DNA from: Nanobdellati archaeon | GTDB taxonomy: Archaea; EX4484-52; JAADEF01 | Length of the DNA: 12,173 bases | Reading direction: 5' to 3' | Assembly (NCBI GenBank): GCA_015521505.1 | Contig: WAOB01000006.1 | Coordinates: 1-12,173 of the forward strand | Shown: positions 1 through 6,547 of the stretch, piece by piece | Numbering within the stretch: the first letter of the stretch is position 1 | Layout of the letters: each line of letters opens with the position of its first letter | Made by a program: the position numbers and the translations under genes | The notes under the pieces: generated by a model | Told to the model about the DNA's origin: nothing | What the model saw: only the letters and a program-made list of their open reading frames with translations | Databases searched by the model: none

Positions 1-398
1 GTATTAGCAAAGTTATCTGCCATTATTCTACCCTGTTCAGTATTCCATTCGGGAGCCAAAATACCTAAATATATTAGTATGAAAAACATAATATTCATAA
101 TAACTCCTGCATACACTCCTCTTTGAGCATATCGTTTCCCAAATTTCTCTGATAGTATGTCATTAATTAAGAATATTAATGAATATACCACCACACCCGC
201 AGGAACTACAAACATGCCAAGTTGCATTATTTTGCTAGCAAGAACATTTGCTAAGACAATATAACTTGCAACACCACCTATCAAATAAGCGGAAGTATTG
301 TGTTTAGCAGAAACATAAGCAAAAATCAAAACATTTAAACCAACTACAAAAACCCAAATTAAAAAGAATAAAATCAACTCCCAAACATTTTCCAACAT
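1..398 (-). CDS. yhhQ: Queuosine/archaeosine precursor transporter, YhhQ (VUT) family, C-terminus cut by window edge
   Basis: This is a multi-pass membrane protein of which 132 N-terminal residues are visible; the rest lies beyond position 1. Hydrophobic segments fall at about residues 7-28, 37-56, 62-79 and 95-115. The family pattern is recognisable: Asn51 and Lys56 in VLANVLASK, then a Pro and the polar LINDILSEKFGKRYA stretch with Asp80 and Glu84. Members of this family are known or predicted to import 7-deazaguanine precursors of queuosine/archaeosine, which fits an archaeon that modifies tRNA with archaeosine; the substrate here is inferred. The ATG at 398 follows a GGTGA ribosome binding site by a few bases. 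It starts 41 nt after the eL31 stop and is probably the last gene, or near the last, of the ribosomal operon. Confidence 0.72.
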   Translation of the reverse strand, partial: MLENVWELILFFLIWVFVVGLNVLIFAYVSAKHNTSAYLIGGVASYIVLANVLASKIMQLGMFVVPAGVVVYSLIFLINDILSEKFGKRYAQRGVYAGVIMNIMFFILIYLGILAPEWNTEQGRIMADNFAN

Positions 399-439
399 AA
401 AATTCACCGAAATATGTTCAAAAACTATTTCATTAGAAC

Positions 440-937
440 TTAAGATTTCTTAACCTCAGTTTTTTTGGTTTTTGCAGTATTTTTACCCTTAGAACTTTTT
501 TCTTCAGTCGAACCTACATTCTCGTTTTTCGAATCTCTCAATTTTTTGTTCTCGTCTTCTCCGCTTCTGCTTATCTTATTTTCTTCATTAGATTTATCCT
601 CTTTTTTTAAAGAACTCTCCACAACTTTTCTATCCTTGTCCTTAGATGTAGGCATCTTAAAAGCATACTCGTAATCATATATTATTACCCTACCGTTATC
701 TGTTTTCTTCATTATAACTCTAAGTTTCCTTGGAGGATTGGCATTACCTCTCGCCCATATCTTCCTATTCAAATATGGATCAATATAAACATTCTCCATC
801 TCAACTTTCATGTGCCTTGAAGCAAACTCCCTTAATATCCTAACAGCCCTCTTAGTCCTTTTATGATAAGAAGAATTCCATGCCTTCCTTAAAGGCACCA
901 CATAAGTCCTTTCTAAAACAACATTTTGTTCCGTCAT
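440..937 (-). CDS. rpl31e: Large ribosomal subunit protein eL31 with long charged C-terminal tail
   Basis: Residues 1-95 are a good eL31 core: LERTYVVPLRKAW at the start, REFASRHMKVEMENVYIDP in the middle and KIWARGNANPPRKLRV towards the end, all family hallmarks. eL31 sits near the peptide exit tunnel of the large subunit. The family is usually about 80-100 residues; here about 70 further residues (96-165) form a low-complexity tail rich in Lys, Glu, Ser and Asn, probably disordered. Upstream GAGGG at about 10 nt supports the ATG at 937. It follows eL39 by 16 nt in the order eS19-PDCD5-eL39-eL31, a conserved archaeal arrangement. The tail is in frame with no sign of a frameshift, so it looks like a genuine extension. 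Confidence 0.95.
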   Translation of the reverse strand: MTEQNVVLERTYVVPLRKAWNSSYHKRTKRAVRILREFASRHMKVEMENVYIDPYLNRKIWARGNANPPRKLRVIMKKTDNGRVIIYDYEYAFKMPTSKDKDRKVVESSLKKEDKSNEENKISRSGEDENKKLRDSKNENVGSTEEKSSKGKNTAKTKKTEVKKS

Positions 938-953
938 ATCAATCCCTCATTAT

Positions 954-1139
954 TTATATTTTCTTATATTTGTTTTTCCTCCAATGTTTAACTCTAAACC
1001 TCCTCACACTTCTTGTAAATGCTCTACCTAAACCATAAACCTTTAAATCTATCCATCGGGGTGAGGGAGAGGAAGAACTAAATGCTTTTATTCTTTTAAT
1101 TTTACTTCCTAATGTTTTTGATATTGATTTTCTCGCCAT
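954..1139 (-). CDS. rpl39e: Large ribosomal subunit protein eL39
   Basis: This is a 61-residue, very basic protein. The C-terminal RRFRVKHWRKNKYKKI matches the RRHWRRSKLKV-type ending of eL39, and the N-terminus MARKS...LGSKIKRIKA matches the conserved MARNKPLGKKLRLAKA type. eL39 lines the exit tunnel of the large subunit. The usual length is about 51 residues; the extra ten or so lie in the middle (SSSSPSPRWIDLKVYGLG region) where relatives have a short linker, so this is a divergent copy. A GTGAT ribosome binding site that includes the TGA stop of the preceding PDCD5 gene lies a few bases before the ATG, which indicates translational coupling. Confidence 0.9.
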   Translation of the reverse strand: MARKSISKTLGSKIKRIKAFSSSSPSPRWIDLKVYGLGRAFTRSVRRFRVKHWRKNKYKKI

Positions 1140-1145
1140 AGTATA

Positions 1146-1481
1146 TCACTTCCTTATAATCCTAGTTTCTCTTTCCTTAGGTAACATATTTAACAACAAT
1201 CTCTTCAATTCCTCATCAGTTAAAACCTTTTGCAGTCTTCCTGTGGATTTCATCTGATAAAGTAAATAACATACATGAAAATAAAGATTTGGATTGATCA
1301 TCCTCACATTCATTAACCTTTCGTACGCTTTTTCATCCAAATTTTCCCTAAAATATTTAATATACTGATCAGCAACAGCAATTGGGTCTGGTTTATCATT
1401 TAAAGGCTCTTCTATTGCTGCCTCTTGTCTTTTCAAAAGTTCTTGTAACTTCCTTTTTCTTATTTCCTCTAAGGAGTCCAT
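1146..1481 (-). CDS. PDCD5-related DNA/RNA-binding protein
   Basis: The 111-residue protein belongs to the PDCD5/TFAR19 family. It has an N-terminal charged helix (LEEIRKRKLQELLKRQ), a three-helix core with YERLMNVRMINPNLYFHVCYLL, GRLQKVLTDEELKRLL, and the family's signature C-terminus KERETRIIRK. Archaeal members are small nucleic-acid-binding proteins of poorly defined role, regularly encoded beside eS19 and eL39 as here. The reading frame can be extended two codons to a GTG at 1487. I chose the ATG at 1481 because a GGTG motif directly after the eS19 stop codon is correctly spaced for it, whereas the GTG overlaps that motif. It is about the usual family length. Confidence 0.93.
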   Translation of the reverse strand: MDSLEEIRKRKLQELLKRQEAAIEEPLNDKPDPIAVADQYIKYFRENLDEKAYERLMNVRMINPNLYFHVCYLLYQMKSTGRLQKVLTDEELKRLLLNMLPKERETRIIRK

Positions 1482-1490
1482 ACCCACACC

Positions 1491-1913
1491 TTAGTTATGT
1501 TGTGATACAACGAGTTCCTTCGCTAATTTATCTAATAGAGCCCTGCCCTTAGAACTTAACACTCTTCCTTTAGGGGTTTTCTCAGCATATCCTGCCTTTT
1601 CCAATTGCTGGAGAATTTTCCTCACAATATTCCCGCTACCAGGATAATATTTCTCTGGCTTGTATCCTCTATTTTTTCTTCCACCGTAAACCCTTCTCAA
1701 TCTAGAAACACCGTAAGGTCTAAAATAAAGCTTCCTCATAACACTCGCTGCTCTTATATACCACCAATCTTTCTGCTCAGGAACTCTTTCTTTATGAACT
1801 CCTGTTTTAACAAATTTTGCCCATTCAGGAGGAGCTATAGATTCCTCCTTTTTCAATACCTCAGCCAATCTCTCTATAAGCACATTAGCATCAACATCAG
1901 CAGCACTAACCAT
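1491..1913 (-). CDS. rps19e: Small ribosomal subunit protein eS19
   Basis: The protein (140 residues from this start) is eS19: PPEWAKFVKTGVHKERVPEQ, DWWYIRAASVMRKLY, and GVSRLRRVYGGRKNRGYKP are diagnostic, followed by a winged-helix-like region (GNIVRKILQQLEKAGYAEK...GRVLSSKGRALLDKLA). It belongs to the head of the 30S subunit and is needed for late small-subunit maturation in archaea and eukaryotes. It is the first gene of the operon. Two starts are possible. The ATG at 1913 has an excellent GGTGAT ribosome binding site 4 nt upstream. The ATG at 1925 would add MVIL and could serve a leaderless transcript from the nearer TATA element. I favour 1913. Confidence 0.96.
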   Translation of the reverse strand: MVSAADVDANVLIERLAEVLKKEESIAPPEWAKFVKTGVHKERVPEQKDWWYIRAASVMRKLYFRPYGVSRLRRVYGGRKNRGYKPEKYYPGSGNIVRKILQQLEKAGYAEKTPKGRVLSSKGRALLDKLAKELVVSQHN

Positions 1914-1941
1914 TAATATCACCATACAGAATAATGATATT

Positions 1942-1966
1942 TATTTATAAGTTAATTTTAAAAAGT
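1942..1966 (-). promoter_or_regulatory. Probable promoter of the eS19-PDCD5-eL39-eL31 operon
   Basis: Read on the minus strand, two TATA-like elements lie upstream of eS19: TTTTAAAATTAAC (about 1954-1966) and TTATAAATA (1942-1950). The first would place the transcription start about 20 nt before the ATG at 1913, leaving room for its GGTGAT site. The second would start transcription close to the ATG at 1925. Which one is used cannot be decided from the sequence. Confidence 0.5.
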
Positions 1967-1978
1967 TAATGTAAGAAA

Positions 1979-2293
1979 TTATTTGTTAAATGCTTTGAGT
2001 AACAATCCTATGCCTAAACCTAAAAGCATGGTTCCGAATATGGATATATCATGGAAAAACTTATCTATAATAAAACCAACACCCATACTTATAAGCAAAA
2101 ACCCAATAACATATTCTCTCTTCTCCTTTCTAATTACCAAAGTAATACCAAAGATAACTAAAATTAAAGGCCAGAAATCAAACATCTTTTTAATAACAAG
2201 ATCAATATAAGAAAGCCCAATTTCCGAAAGTCCTAATAGGATAAATAAGATACCTAGGATAATTGTGATGGTTTTTGAAGTTAAGTTTATCAT
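1979..2293 (-). CDS. Small multi-pass membrane protein, resembles LiaF/DUF5668-type transmembrane domain
   Basis: A protein of 104 residues made almost entirely of hydrophobic helices (about residues 9-29, 38-55, 62-80 and 84-101) separated by short charged loops (RKEKREY, DKFFHD). The segment FDFWPLILVIFGI and the Gly-rich helix pairs resemble the transmembrane repeat found in LiaF/DUF5668-type bacterial and archaeal proteins; this is a pattern resemblance, not a firm assignment. No enzymatic motif is visible. An upstream GTG (2302) is in frame, but GGTGG spaced about 6 nt before the ATG at 2293 favours this start. It lies 20 nt downstream of tRNA-Thr on the same strand and may be transcribed with it. 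Confidence 0.75.
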   Translation of the reverse strand: MINLTSKTITIILGILFILLGLSEIGLSYIDLVIKKMFDFWPLILVIFGITLVIRKEKREYVIGFLLISMGVGFIIDKFFHDISIFGTMLLGLGIGLLLKAFNK

Positions 2294-2313
2294 ACATCCC
2301 ACCTTTTGTCAAA

Positions 2314-2387
2314 AGCCCACGGCGGGGTTTGAACCCGCGACCTCCACCTTACCAAGGTGGCGCTCCACCAGGCTGAGCTACGTGGGC
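2314..2387 (-). tRNA. tRNA-Thr (anticodon GGT)
   Basis: A full cloverleaf can be drawn on the minus strand. The acceptor stem GCCCACG/CGTGGGC has seven perfect pairs. The D stem is GCTC/GAGC. The anticodon stem CCACC/GGTGG encloses the loop TTGGTAA, giving anticodon GGT. The T stem GCGGG/CCCGC has loop TTCAAAC. The discriminator base is T, as in a number of archaeal threonine tRNAs. There is no intron and CCA is not encoded. The 5' end lies 4 nt after the stop of the coiled-coil gene, and the 3' end is followed by TTTTGACAAAAGG. Its high GC content stands out sharply from its surroundings. Confidence 0.97.
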
Positions 2388-2391
2388 ATCT

Positions 2392-3144
2392 TCATATCTT
2401 ACTAAATAACTGTCTCAATAATAAATACTTCTTATTAACCTCAACATTTTGTTTTTTAATTTCCTCAATCTTTTTCTCAAGTTCCTTTAACTTTTTCTGC
2501 ATATTCTCTGGATGTTCTTTTATGTCCTTCTCTATAACCTTAATGATATTAAGTTCTTTTAAAATCTTTTCTTTTTCTCTTTCAAATTCCTCAAATGCCT
2601 TCTCTAATTCCATAACTCTCTCATTTCTCTGCTCTATAATCTTAGTAATATCTGAAAGTTCAGATGAAAGAGACCTCTCTTCTTCCTTTATTTTCTCAAA
2701 TAAATTCATTATCTCTCTCTCCTTTTTCTTCACCTCATCTATAAGTTTTTCTATCTCCTCCTTCTTACTCAGATCCTTATTTAACACCTCCTCTAACTCC
2801 TTAAGAACCTCGACCTCTTTCTTAAGTACTTTCTCTTTTTCTTTAACATTATATTCAACTTCCTTTATCGTTTTTTCAGCGTCTTTGTAAATGGCGTTAA
2901 CTACCTCCTTACTTCTCTCCTTTGTGTATTTAGGTAATGTAACGTAAACCTTACCAAAAGAATATTCTATACTTACTAAACCATCACTTTCCAATGCTTT
3001 TGCCCATTTTTCTACAACATTATCTGGTAAAGATAATGCGTTTGCTATTTCCGAAATACTCACCTTCCCTTTAGTAGAAACTATCTCTAGAAATTTATCT
3101 ACATCGCTCCCTTGTCTGATTTCATTCATAAGTTTTCTAACCAT
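2392..3144 (-). CDS. Winged-helix / long coiled-coil protein of unknown function
   Basis: The 250-residue protein has two parts. Residues about 13-72 look like a winged helix-turn-helix: DVDKFLEIVSTKGKVSISEIA, then LPDNVVEKWAKALESDGLV and a short beta wing (SIEYSFGKVYVTL). Residues about 75-245 are almost uninterrupted charged heptads of Glu, Lys, Leu and Ile, with a possible break near KEHPENMQ (about 211-218), indicating a long, probably oligomeric coiled coil. There is no signal peptide, so it is cytoplasmic. The wHTH could bind DNA or be a protein-interaction module. I do not recognise the family. A TATA-like element centred 26 bp upstream of the ATG at 3144 suggests a leaderless mRNA. 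The gene ends 4 nt before tRNA-Thr and diverges from the membrane-protein gene at 3199. Confidence 0.85.
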   Translation of the reverse strand: MVRKLMNEIRQGSDVDKFLEIVSTKGKVSISEIANALSLPDNVVEKWAKALESDGLVSIEYSFGKVYVTLPKYTKERSKEVVNAIYKDAEKTIKEVEYNVKEKEKVLKKEVEVLKELEEVLNKDLSKKEEIEKLIDEVKKKEREIMNLFEKIKEEERSLSSELSDITKIIEQRNERVMELEKAFEEFEREKEKILKELNIIKVIEKDIKEHPENMQKKLKELEKKIEEIKKQNVEVNKKYLLLRQLFSKI

Positions 3145-3165
3145 AACATTAAATACCTAGCTAAC

Positions 3166-3175
3166 TATTAAAAAG
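3166..3175. promoter_or_regulatory. Shared bidirectional TATA-like element
   Basis: TATTAAAAAG on the plus strand reads CTTTTTAATA on the minus strand. Its centre, near 3170, is 26 bp from the ATG of the minus-strand coiled-coil gene (3144) and 29 bp from the plus-strand ATG (3199). One element thus sits at the right distance for leaderless transcription in both directions. A second TATA-like run (3187-3195) is too close to the plus-strand ATG to be its box. Confidence 0.5.
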
Positions 3176-3198
3176 TTTTTGAATAGTATATATAATTT

Positions 3199-3612
3199 AT
3201 GATGTACAGATATTTTGAAAAAGACAAAAAAGAACAAATCTATAAAGAAATAAGAAACGTATTCATAATGAAATATCGAGAAGTAAAAGAAAGAAGTTTG
3301 TCTCTCAAACTCATAGAGAGTATAGAGAAATATGAAGAGAAAATGAACGAAAAAATGAAGTTGCCTATGTCGTATATAATTGCAACAGTATTGCCATTAC
3401 CTATATTATTATATAATCTTTATGCAGGTTTTAAAAAGAGAAAAGCGATAAAGGAAATTTATAGAAACATAAATTATAATTATGGAGCAATAGCAGGCGT
3501 GGATTTAGAGGAAATAAAAGTAAAATTAATGAAGGAAAAAATAAATAAAAATATAAAATTATCTATGTACAGTGGTTTATTGTCCTTTATATATTATAAG
3601 ATCCTCTCTTAA
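3199..3612 (+). CDS. Hypothetical small membrane-associated protein
   Basis: I do not recognise this 137-residue protein. It has a charged helical N-terminus (residues 1-54, rich in Lys, Glu and Tyr), one clear hydrophobic segment at about 57-76 (MSYIIATVLPLPILLYNLYA), a basic helical middle and a weaker hydrophobic C-terminal stretch (LSMYSGLLSFIYYKILS, 121-137). A membrane association with one or two passes is likely. There are two adjacent ATG codons (3199 and 3202) and no ribosome binding site, consistent with a leaderless message. Its last 26 bp overlap, tail to tail, the end of the Ig-like protein gene on the other strand. The codon content is very AT-rich, as in its neighbours. Confidence 0.72.
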   Translation: MMYRYFEKDKKEQIYKEIRNVFIMKYREVKERSLSLKLIESIEKYEEKMNEKMKLPMSYIIATVLPLPILLYNLYAGFKKRKAIKEIYRNINYNYGAIAGVDLEEIKVKLMKEKINKNIKLSMYSGLLSFIYYKILS

Positions 3613-4516
3613 TCTTAATACTTTTAGTAGGCAAAAGATACAACCCATAAATTAATACGACCATTCCTGCAAATAAGAACAATAGAGAAATTATTCCCTT
3701 TAAACCCACGTTATATAACGCCTTAGTGCTTTCCACCTCTCCCCTTAAAGTCCCTTGTTTGTTAGTTCTTTTGATAATAACCTCCTTCTCAGCTACAATT
3801 TCATCATTAGCATAAATTTTTAACATAATTTCCTTTTCCTTAAAATCCCCTAAAGGAGAGATATATAGATTTATTACTCCTCTCTCCAAAGGCTTAAGTT
3901 CAACACTTCCATCTACAAAATAATCCTTATCATCCAATCCCTCCACAACTACCTTAAACACTTTTGTCTCATTTAAGTGATTCAAGATATTAATCTTTAA
4001 TGTTGATCCTTTAAACCTACCAACATAAAGTTCCTTTGCAGATACCTCTATATCTACATATTGGTTCTTAACAAACCCATCATTTCTCAACTGATACGGA
4101 TAAACAGTAATCACCCTCTTGCCTACAATCACTATTCTATCATAATATTTCTCATCTTTAATCACAACTTCTGGTTCAGAAACCTCAGATAAAACTCTAA
4201 ATGATTTCCATAAAGAACCATACCTAACTTTAATAATATTAATTCCTGGTGTTTCAATCTTTAAATATACTTCAAAATATCCCTTTCTATCTGTCTGAAC
4301 TATTTTAACTAGCTCAGAATTAAGATATATATAAACATTTTTATCTGACTTTTCAGAAAATGAATATACATATCCATATACTTTAACCACATCACCTACA
4401 TAAATCTCATTATCACTTATCTCTGCAATAAAATAATCATTTGAAGAGTAAACAAGACCCAAAAACAACATCATAACATAGATATAAAAAAGTACCTTAA
4501 CCACAGTTACCACCAT
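3587..4516 (-). CDS. Membrane-anchored surface protein with Ig-like domains
   Basis: From this start the protein has 309 residues. An N-terminal signal peptide or anchor (about 1-24, with Lys7 followed by VLFYIYVMMLFLGLVYSS) precedes a first beta-sandwich domain (about 30-110). That domain begins IAEISDNEIYVGDVVKVYGYV and continues VYIYLNSELVKIVQTDRKGYFEVYL, the pattern of extracellular Ig-like/invasin-type folds. A second beta-rich region (about 150-250) includes VELKPLERGVINLYISPLG. A C-terminal transmembrane helix (about 275-295) is followed by a basic KSIKIKRGS tail that should remain inside. The bulk is therefore extracytoplasmic. Its ligand is unknown. A longer frame starts at ATG 4576, overlapping dphB by 8 nt. 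I chose 4516 because it gives a better signal peptide and a TATA-like element lies 29 bp upstream. Confidence 0.75.
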   Translation of the reverse strand: MVVTVVKVLFYIYVMMLFLGLVYSSNDYFIAEISDNEIYVGDVVKVYGYVYSFSEKSDKNVYIYLNSELVKIVQTDRKGYFEVYLKIETPGINIIKVRYGSLWKSFRVLSEVSEPEVVIKDEKYYDRIVIVGKRVITVYPYQLRNDGFVKNQYVDIEVSAKELYVGRFKGSTLKINILNHLNETKVFKVVVEGLDDKDYFVDGSVELKPLERGVINLYISPLGDFKEKEIMLKIYANDEIVAEKEVIIKRTNKQGTLRGEVESTKALYNVGLKGIISLLFLFAGMVVLIYGLYLLPTKSIKIKRGSYNI

Positions 4517-4540
4517 ATAGTGAATTTTACATGCTAAGTA

Positions 4541-4550
4541 TAGATATAAT
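4541..4550 (-). promoter_or_regulatory. TATA-like element of the Ig-like protein gene
   Basis: ATTATATCTA on the minus strand is centred about 29 bp upstream of the ATG at 4516, as expected for a leaderless archaeal promoter. If it is real, the ATG at 4576 lies upstream of the transcript and cannot be the start. Confidence 0.35.
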
Positions 4551-4568
4551 TTAGAAAGATTTTTAAAA

Positions 4569-5297
4569 TTAATCATTTATTTTCCAAATCTCAGCAATCT
4601 CTTCCTCATAAAACTCCATATTAGAAGGTAAAATCAAACATTGTGCTTTATCATCCCATTTTCTCGTTTCACTTTTAATATCATCGAAGTATCCGTATAT
4701 TATCCTTTCTTTCTCACTACCTAATCCATAGCATGCAAAAAATTTATCGCTCACGATATTATAAGGAAACAACTCTAAAGCATCATGAACTCTAAAACCT
4801 ATATCTAAAAGTATAAGAGTATGTAAAGAACACCTCCTATTATCTGTTATTCTTTCAAAAGGACTTTTAGGATAAGTAGAAAAGTTTTTTGGATGTGGTA
4901 AAGAAACAGTTCTTCCAAACCGATACAAACTTAAACCTGTTTTAGCAATTGCAGTGAATATTGATGATCCATGAATTATATCAACTTTTACATCATTTTC
5001 CTTAGCAATTTTCATGAAATAAGTATGTGTAGTTGCTGATAACACATCCCCACAAGAGCACACAGCAATATCCTTTTCTCTGGCCTCTTTAATTATATAT
5101 TCTATATTATCCTCTAAAAACTCTCTATTTACTTCCATCACATTTTTTTTGAGAAAATACGATAGTTTTTTTCCATCAATGTTGGTTTGTGAAGTATATA
5201 CTTCCAAATAAATAATATCCACATCCTCAAGAATTCTTTTAGCTTTTAGACTCATATCCTCCAAATCCCACAATCCCAAAGAGACAAGATAAAGCAT
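4569..5297 (-). CDS. dphB: Diphthine synthase (eEF2/aEF2 diphthamide methyltransferase)
   Basis: DphB uses S-adenosylmethionine to trimethylate the 3-amino-3-carboxypropyl group on the target histidine of elongation factor 2, the second step of diphthamide synthesis. The 242 residues begin MLYLVSLGLWDLEDMSLKA, the typical family N-terminus, followed by VDIIYLEVYTS. The cofactor-site CSCGDVLSATTH (80-91) corresponds to the usual VGDPLxATTH, with Val for Pro. HGSSIFTAIAKTGLSLYRFGRTVSLP (109-134) and NRRCSLHTLILLDI (153-166) are also diagnostic. The frame extends upstream to 5360, but the added 21 hydrophobic residues have no counterpart in the family and lie upstream of or across the probable promoter, so I start at 5297. 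It is slightly shorter than the usual 250-270 residues. Confidence 0.94.
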   Translation of the reverse strand: MLYLVSLGLWDLEDMSLKAKRILEDVDIIYLEVYTSQTNIDGKKLSYFLKKNVMEVNREFLEDNIEYIIKEAREKDIAVCSCGDVLSATTHTYFMKIAKENDVKVDIIHGSSIFTAIAKTGLSLYRFGRTVSLPHPKNFSTYPKSPFERITDNRRCSLHTLILLDIGFRVHDALELFPYNIVSDKFFACYGLGSEKERIIYGYFDDIKSETRKWDDKAQCLILPSNMEFYEEEIAEIWKIND

Positions 5298-5319
5298 ACA
5301 AGAATATAAAAAGAAAAGA

Positions 5320-5331
5320 AAAATTAAAAAG
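5320..5331 (-). promoter_or_regulatory. TATA-like element of dphB
   Basis: The minus strand reads TTTTTAATTTTT here, centred about 29 bp upstream of the dphB ATG at 5297. This indicates a short or absent leader and supports that start over the longer frame. Confidence 0.45.
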
Positions 5332-5353
5332 GTTATGGTGTGGAGGGTTAGGC

Positions 5354-6478
5354 TCACCACTTTAACTCATTTGCTTTCGCATAGGTTTGAGGTTTTCTTT
5401 GAAAGAAATCAGTCTTAGTGTTGTTTATTTTCCTAAACTCATCAATCCACTTCAAAGGATTCTCCTGCACTTCAGGATAGAGAAGATCATTGAAACCAAG
5501 TTGTTTATATCTAAAATTGCCTAAATATTTTATATATCTTTCTATTAATGCATCATTAAGTCCTAAGATTTGATTTTGAGTTACATATTTGCCCCACTCT
5601 ATCTCTTGATCCACAGCATACTTGAAGTATTCCTTTATCCATTTTCTCATACTCTCATCAAACACTTCGTCTTTTTCTTTCATCAAAGTAAGGAGAATGT
5701 TCTTGAATAAAGTAACATGGGTAAGTTCATCTCTATTTATATACTTTATTTGTTGCACGGTATTGTTCATTTTGCCTTGTCTACCTAAAGTATAGAAAAA
5801 AGCAAATCCTGAATAGAAATATAAACTTTCAAGAATATAATCAGCAACTGCTGCCTTTATATAATTTTCATCAGTAGGTTTAGAAATAAGATTGTTATAC
5901 ACTTCTGCAATAACTTCATTTCTTTCTTTTAGCCTCTCATCTTCTCGCCATAAGTTATATATCTCATCTGCTTTCAAAGGATCAACAACACTCTCCAATA
6001 TAAATTGATAAGAATATGCATGTACGCTTTCCTGAAATTCTTGAGATGTGATCGCAAGTTCCACCTCGGGAGAGGTTAAATATCTCGCAAAATCCTTGAG
6101 AAAGTCAACTTGGAAACTGTCCAATGCAATAAGAAAGCTCAATGCTAATTCATACGCTCTCCTTTCATAATCATTTAGATTTCTTTCGTATTGTTTTCTA
6201 TCTTCCATCATCGCTATCTCTTCAGGTATCCAGAAATTGCTAAAAGCCATAGTTTTATACAGATCCACTGCCCATCCATATTTAATATTATTTAGTTCTA
6301 TAATGTTCGTTGGATTACCTCCAATAATTTTCCTTCTCTCTAATTCTTTATCTCCTTCAGGGTTAAAAATCATCTTACGATATAAAACCGAAATATCTTT
6401 AGTATTTCTCCCTTGATTTTTATATGTCCTCCCACCTCTACCACTATATATAGTATATATCTCCATATCATTTCCCAT
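5354..6478 (-). CDS. nrdB: Class I ribonucleotide reductase, small (R2) subunit
   Basis: R2 houses the dimetal-tyrosyl radical cofactor that starts radical chemistry in the large subunit, reducing ribonucleotides to deoxyribonucleotides. From this start the protein has 374 residues. All six metal ligands of the R2 ferritin-like fold can be placed: Asp120 (IALDSFQ), Glu150 and His153 (FQESVHAYSY), Glu217 (ILESLYFY), and Glu251 and His254 (RDELTH). The Glu217-Glu251 spacing of 34 equals that of E. coli R2. Tyr157, four residues after His153, occupies the radical-tyrosine position, so it is not a tyrosine-less class Ic type. The ATG at 6478 is favoured over 6490 and 6466 because GGTGGT lies 4 nt upstream. 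The large-subunit gene is not in this window. Confidence 0.95.
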   Translation of the reverse strand: MGNDMEIYTIYSGRGGRTYKNQGRNTKDISVLYRKMIFNPEGDKELERRKIIGGNPTNIIELNNIKYGWAVDLYKTMAFSNFWIPEEIAMMEDRKQYERNLNDYERRAYELALSFLIALDSFQVDFLKDFARYLTSPEVELAITSQEFQESVHAYSYQFILESVVDPLKADEIYNLWREDERLKERNEVIAEVYNNLISKPTDENYIKAAVADYILESLYFYSGFAFFYTLGRQGKMNNTVQQIKYINRDELTHVTLFKNILLTLMKEKDEVFDESMRKWIKEYFKYAVDQEIEWGKYVTQNQILGLNDALIERYIKYLGNFRYKQLGFNDLLYPEVQENPLKWIDEFRKINNTKTDFFQRKPQTYAKANELKW

Positions 6479-6514
6479 ATATACCACCATAAATATAAAT
6501 ACAATATGTTGAAT

Positions 6515-6523
6515 TATTTAAAT
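6515..6523 (-). promoter_or_regulatory. TATA box of nrdB
   Basis: ATTTAAATA on the minus strand would place transcription start near 6492, about 14 nt before the favoured ATG at 6478. That leaves a short leader carrying the GGTGGT ribosome binding site. Confidence 0.5.
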
Positions 6524-6547
6524 GTTTGTTCACTACATATTGGTGTA

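Noticed and set aside
465..674. 69-codon plus-strand open frame
   Set aside because: It is the antisense of the low-complexity Lys/Glu/Ser tail of eL31 and shows no independent ribosome binding site or domain.
2357..2890. 177-codon plus-strand open frame rich in Ser and Phe
   Set aside because: It is the antisense shadow of the Lys/Glu-rich coiled-coil gene and also crosses the tRNA; its composition is just the complement of AAA/GAA codons.
5298..5360. N-terminal hydrophobic extension of DphB (possible membrane-anchored form)
   Set aside because: The family begins at MLYLVSLGLWD, and a TATA-like element lies within the extension at the right distance for the internal ATG, so the extension is probably upstream untranslated DNA.
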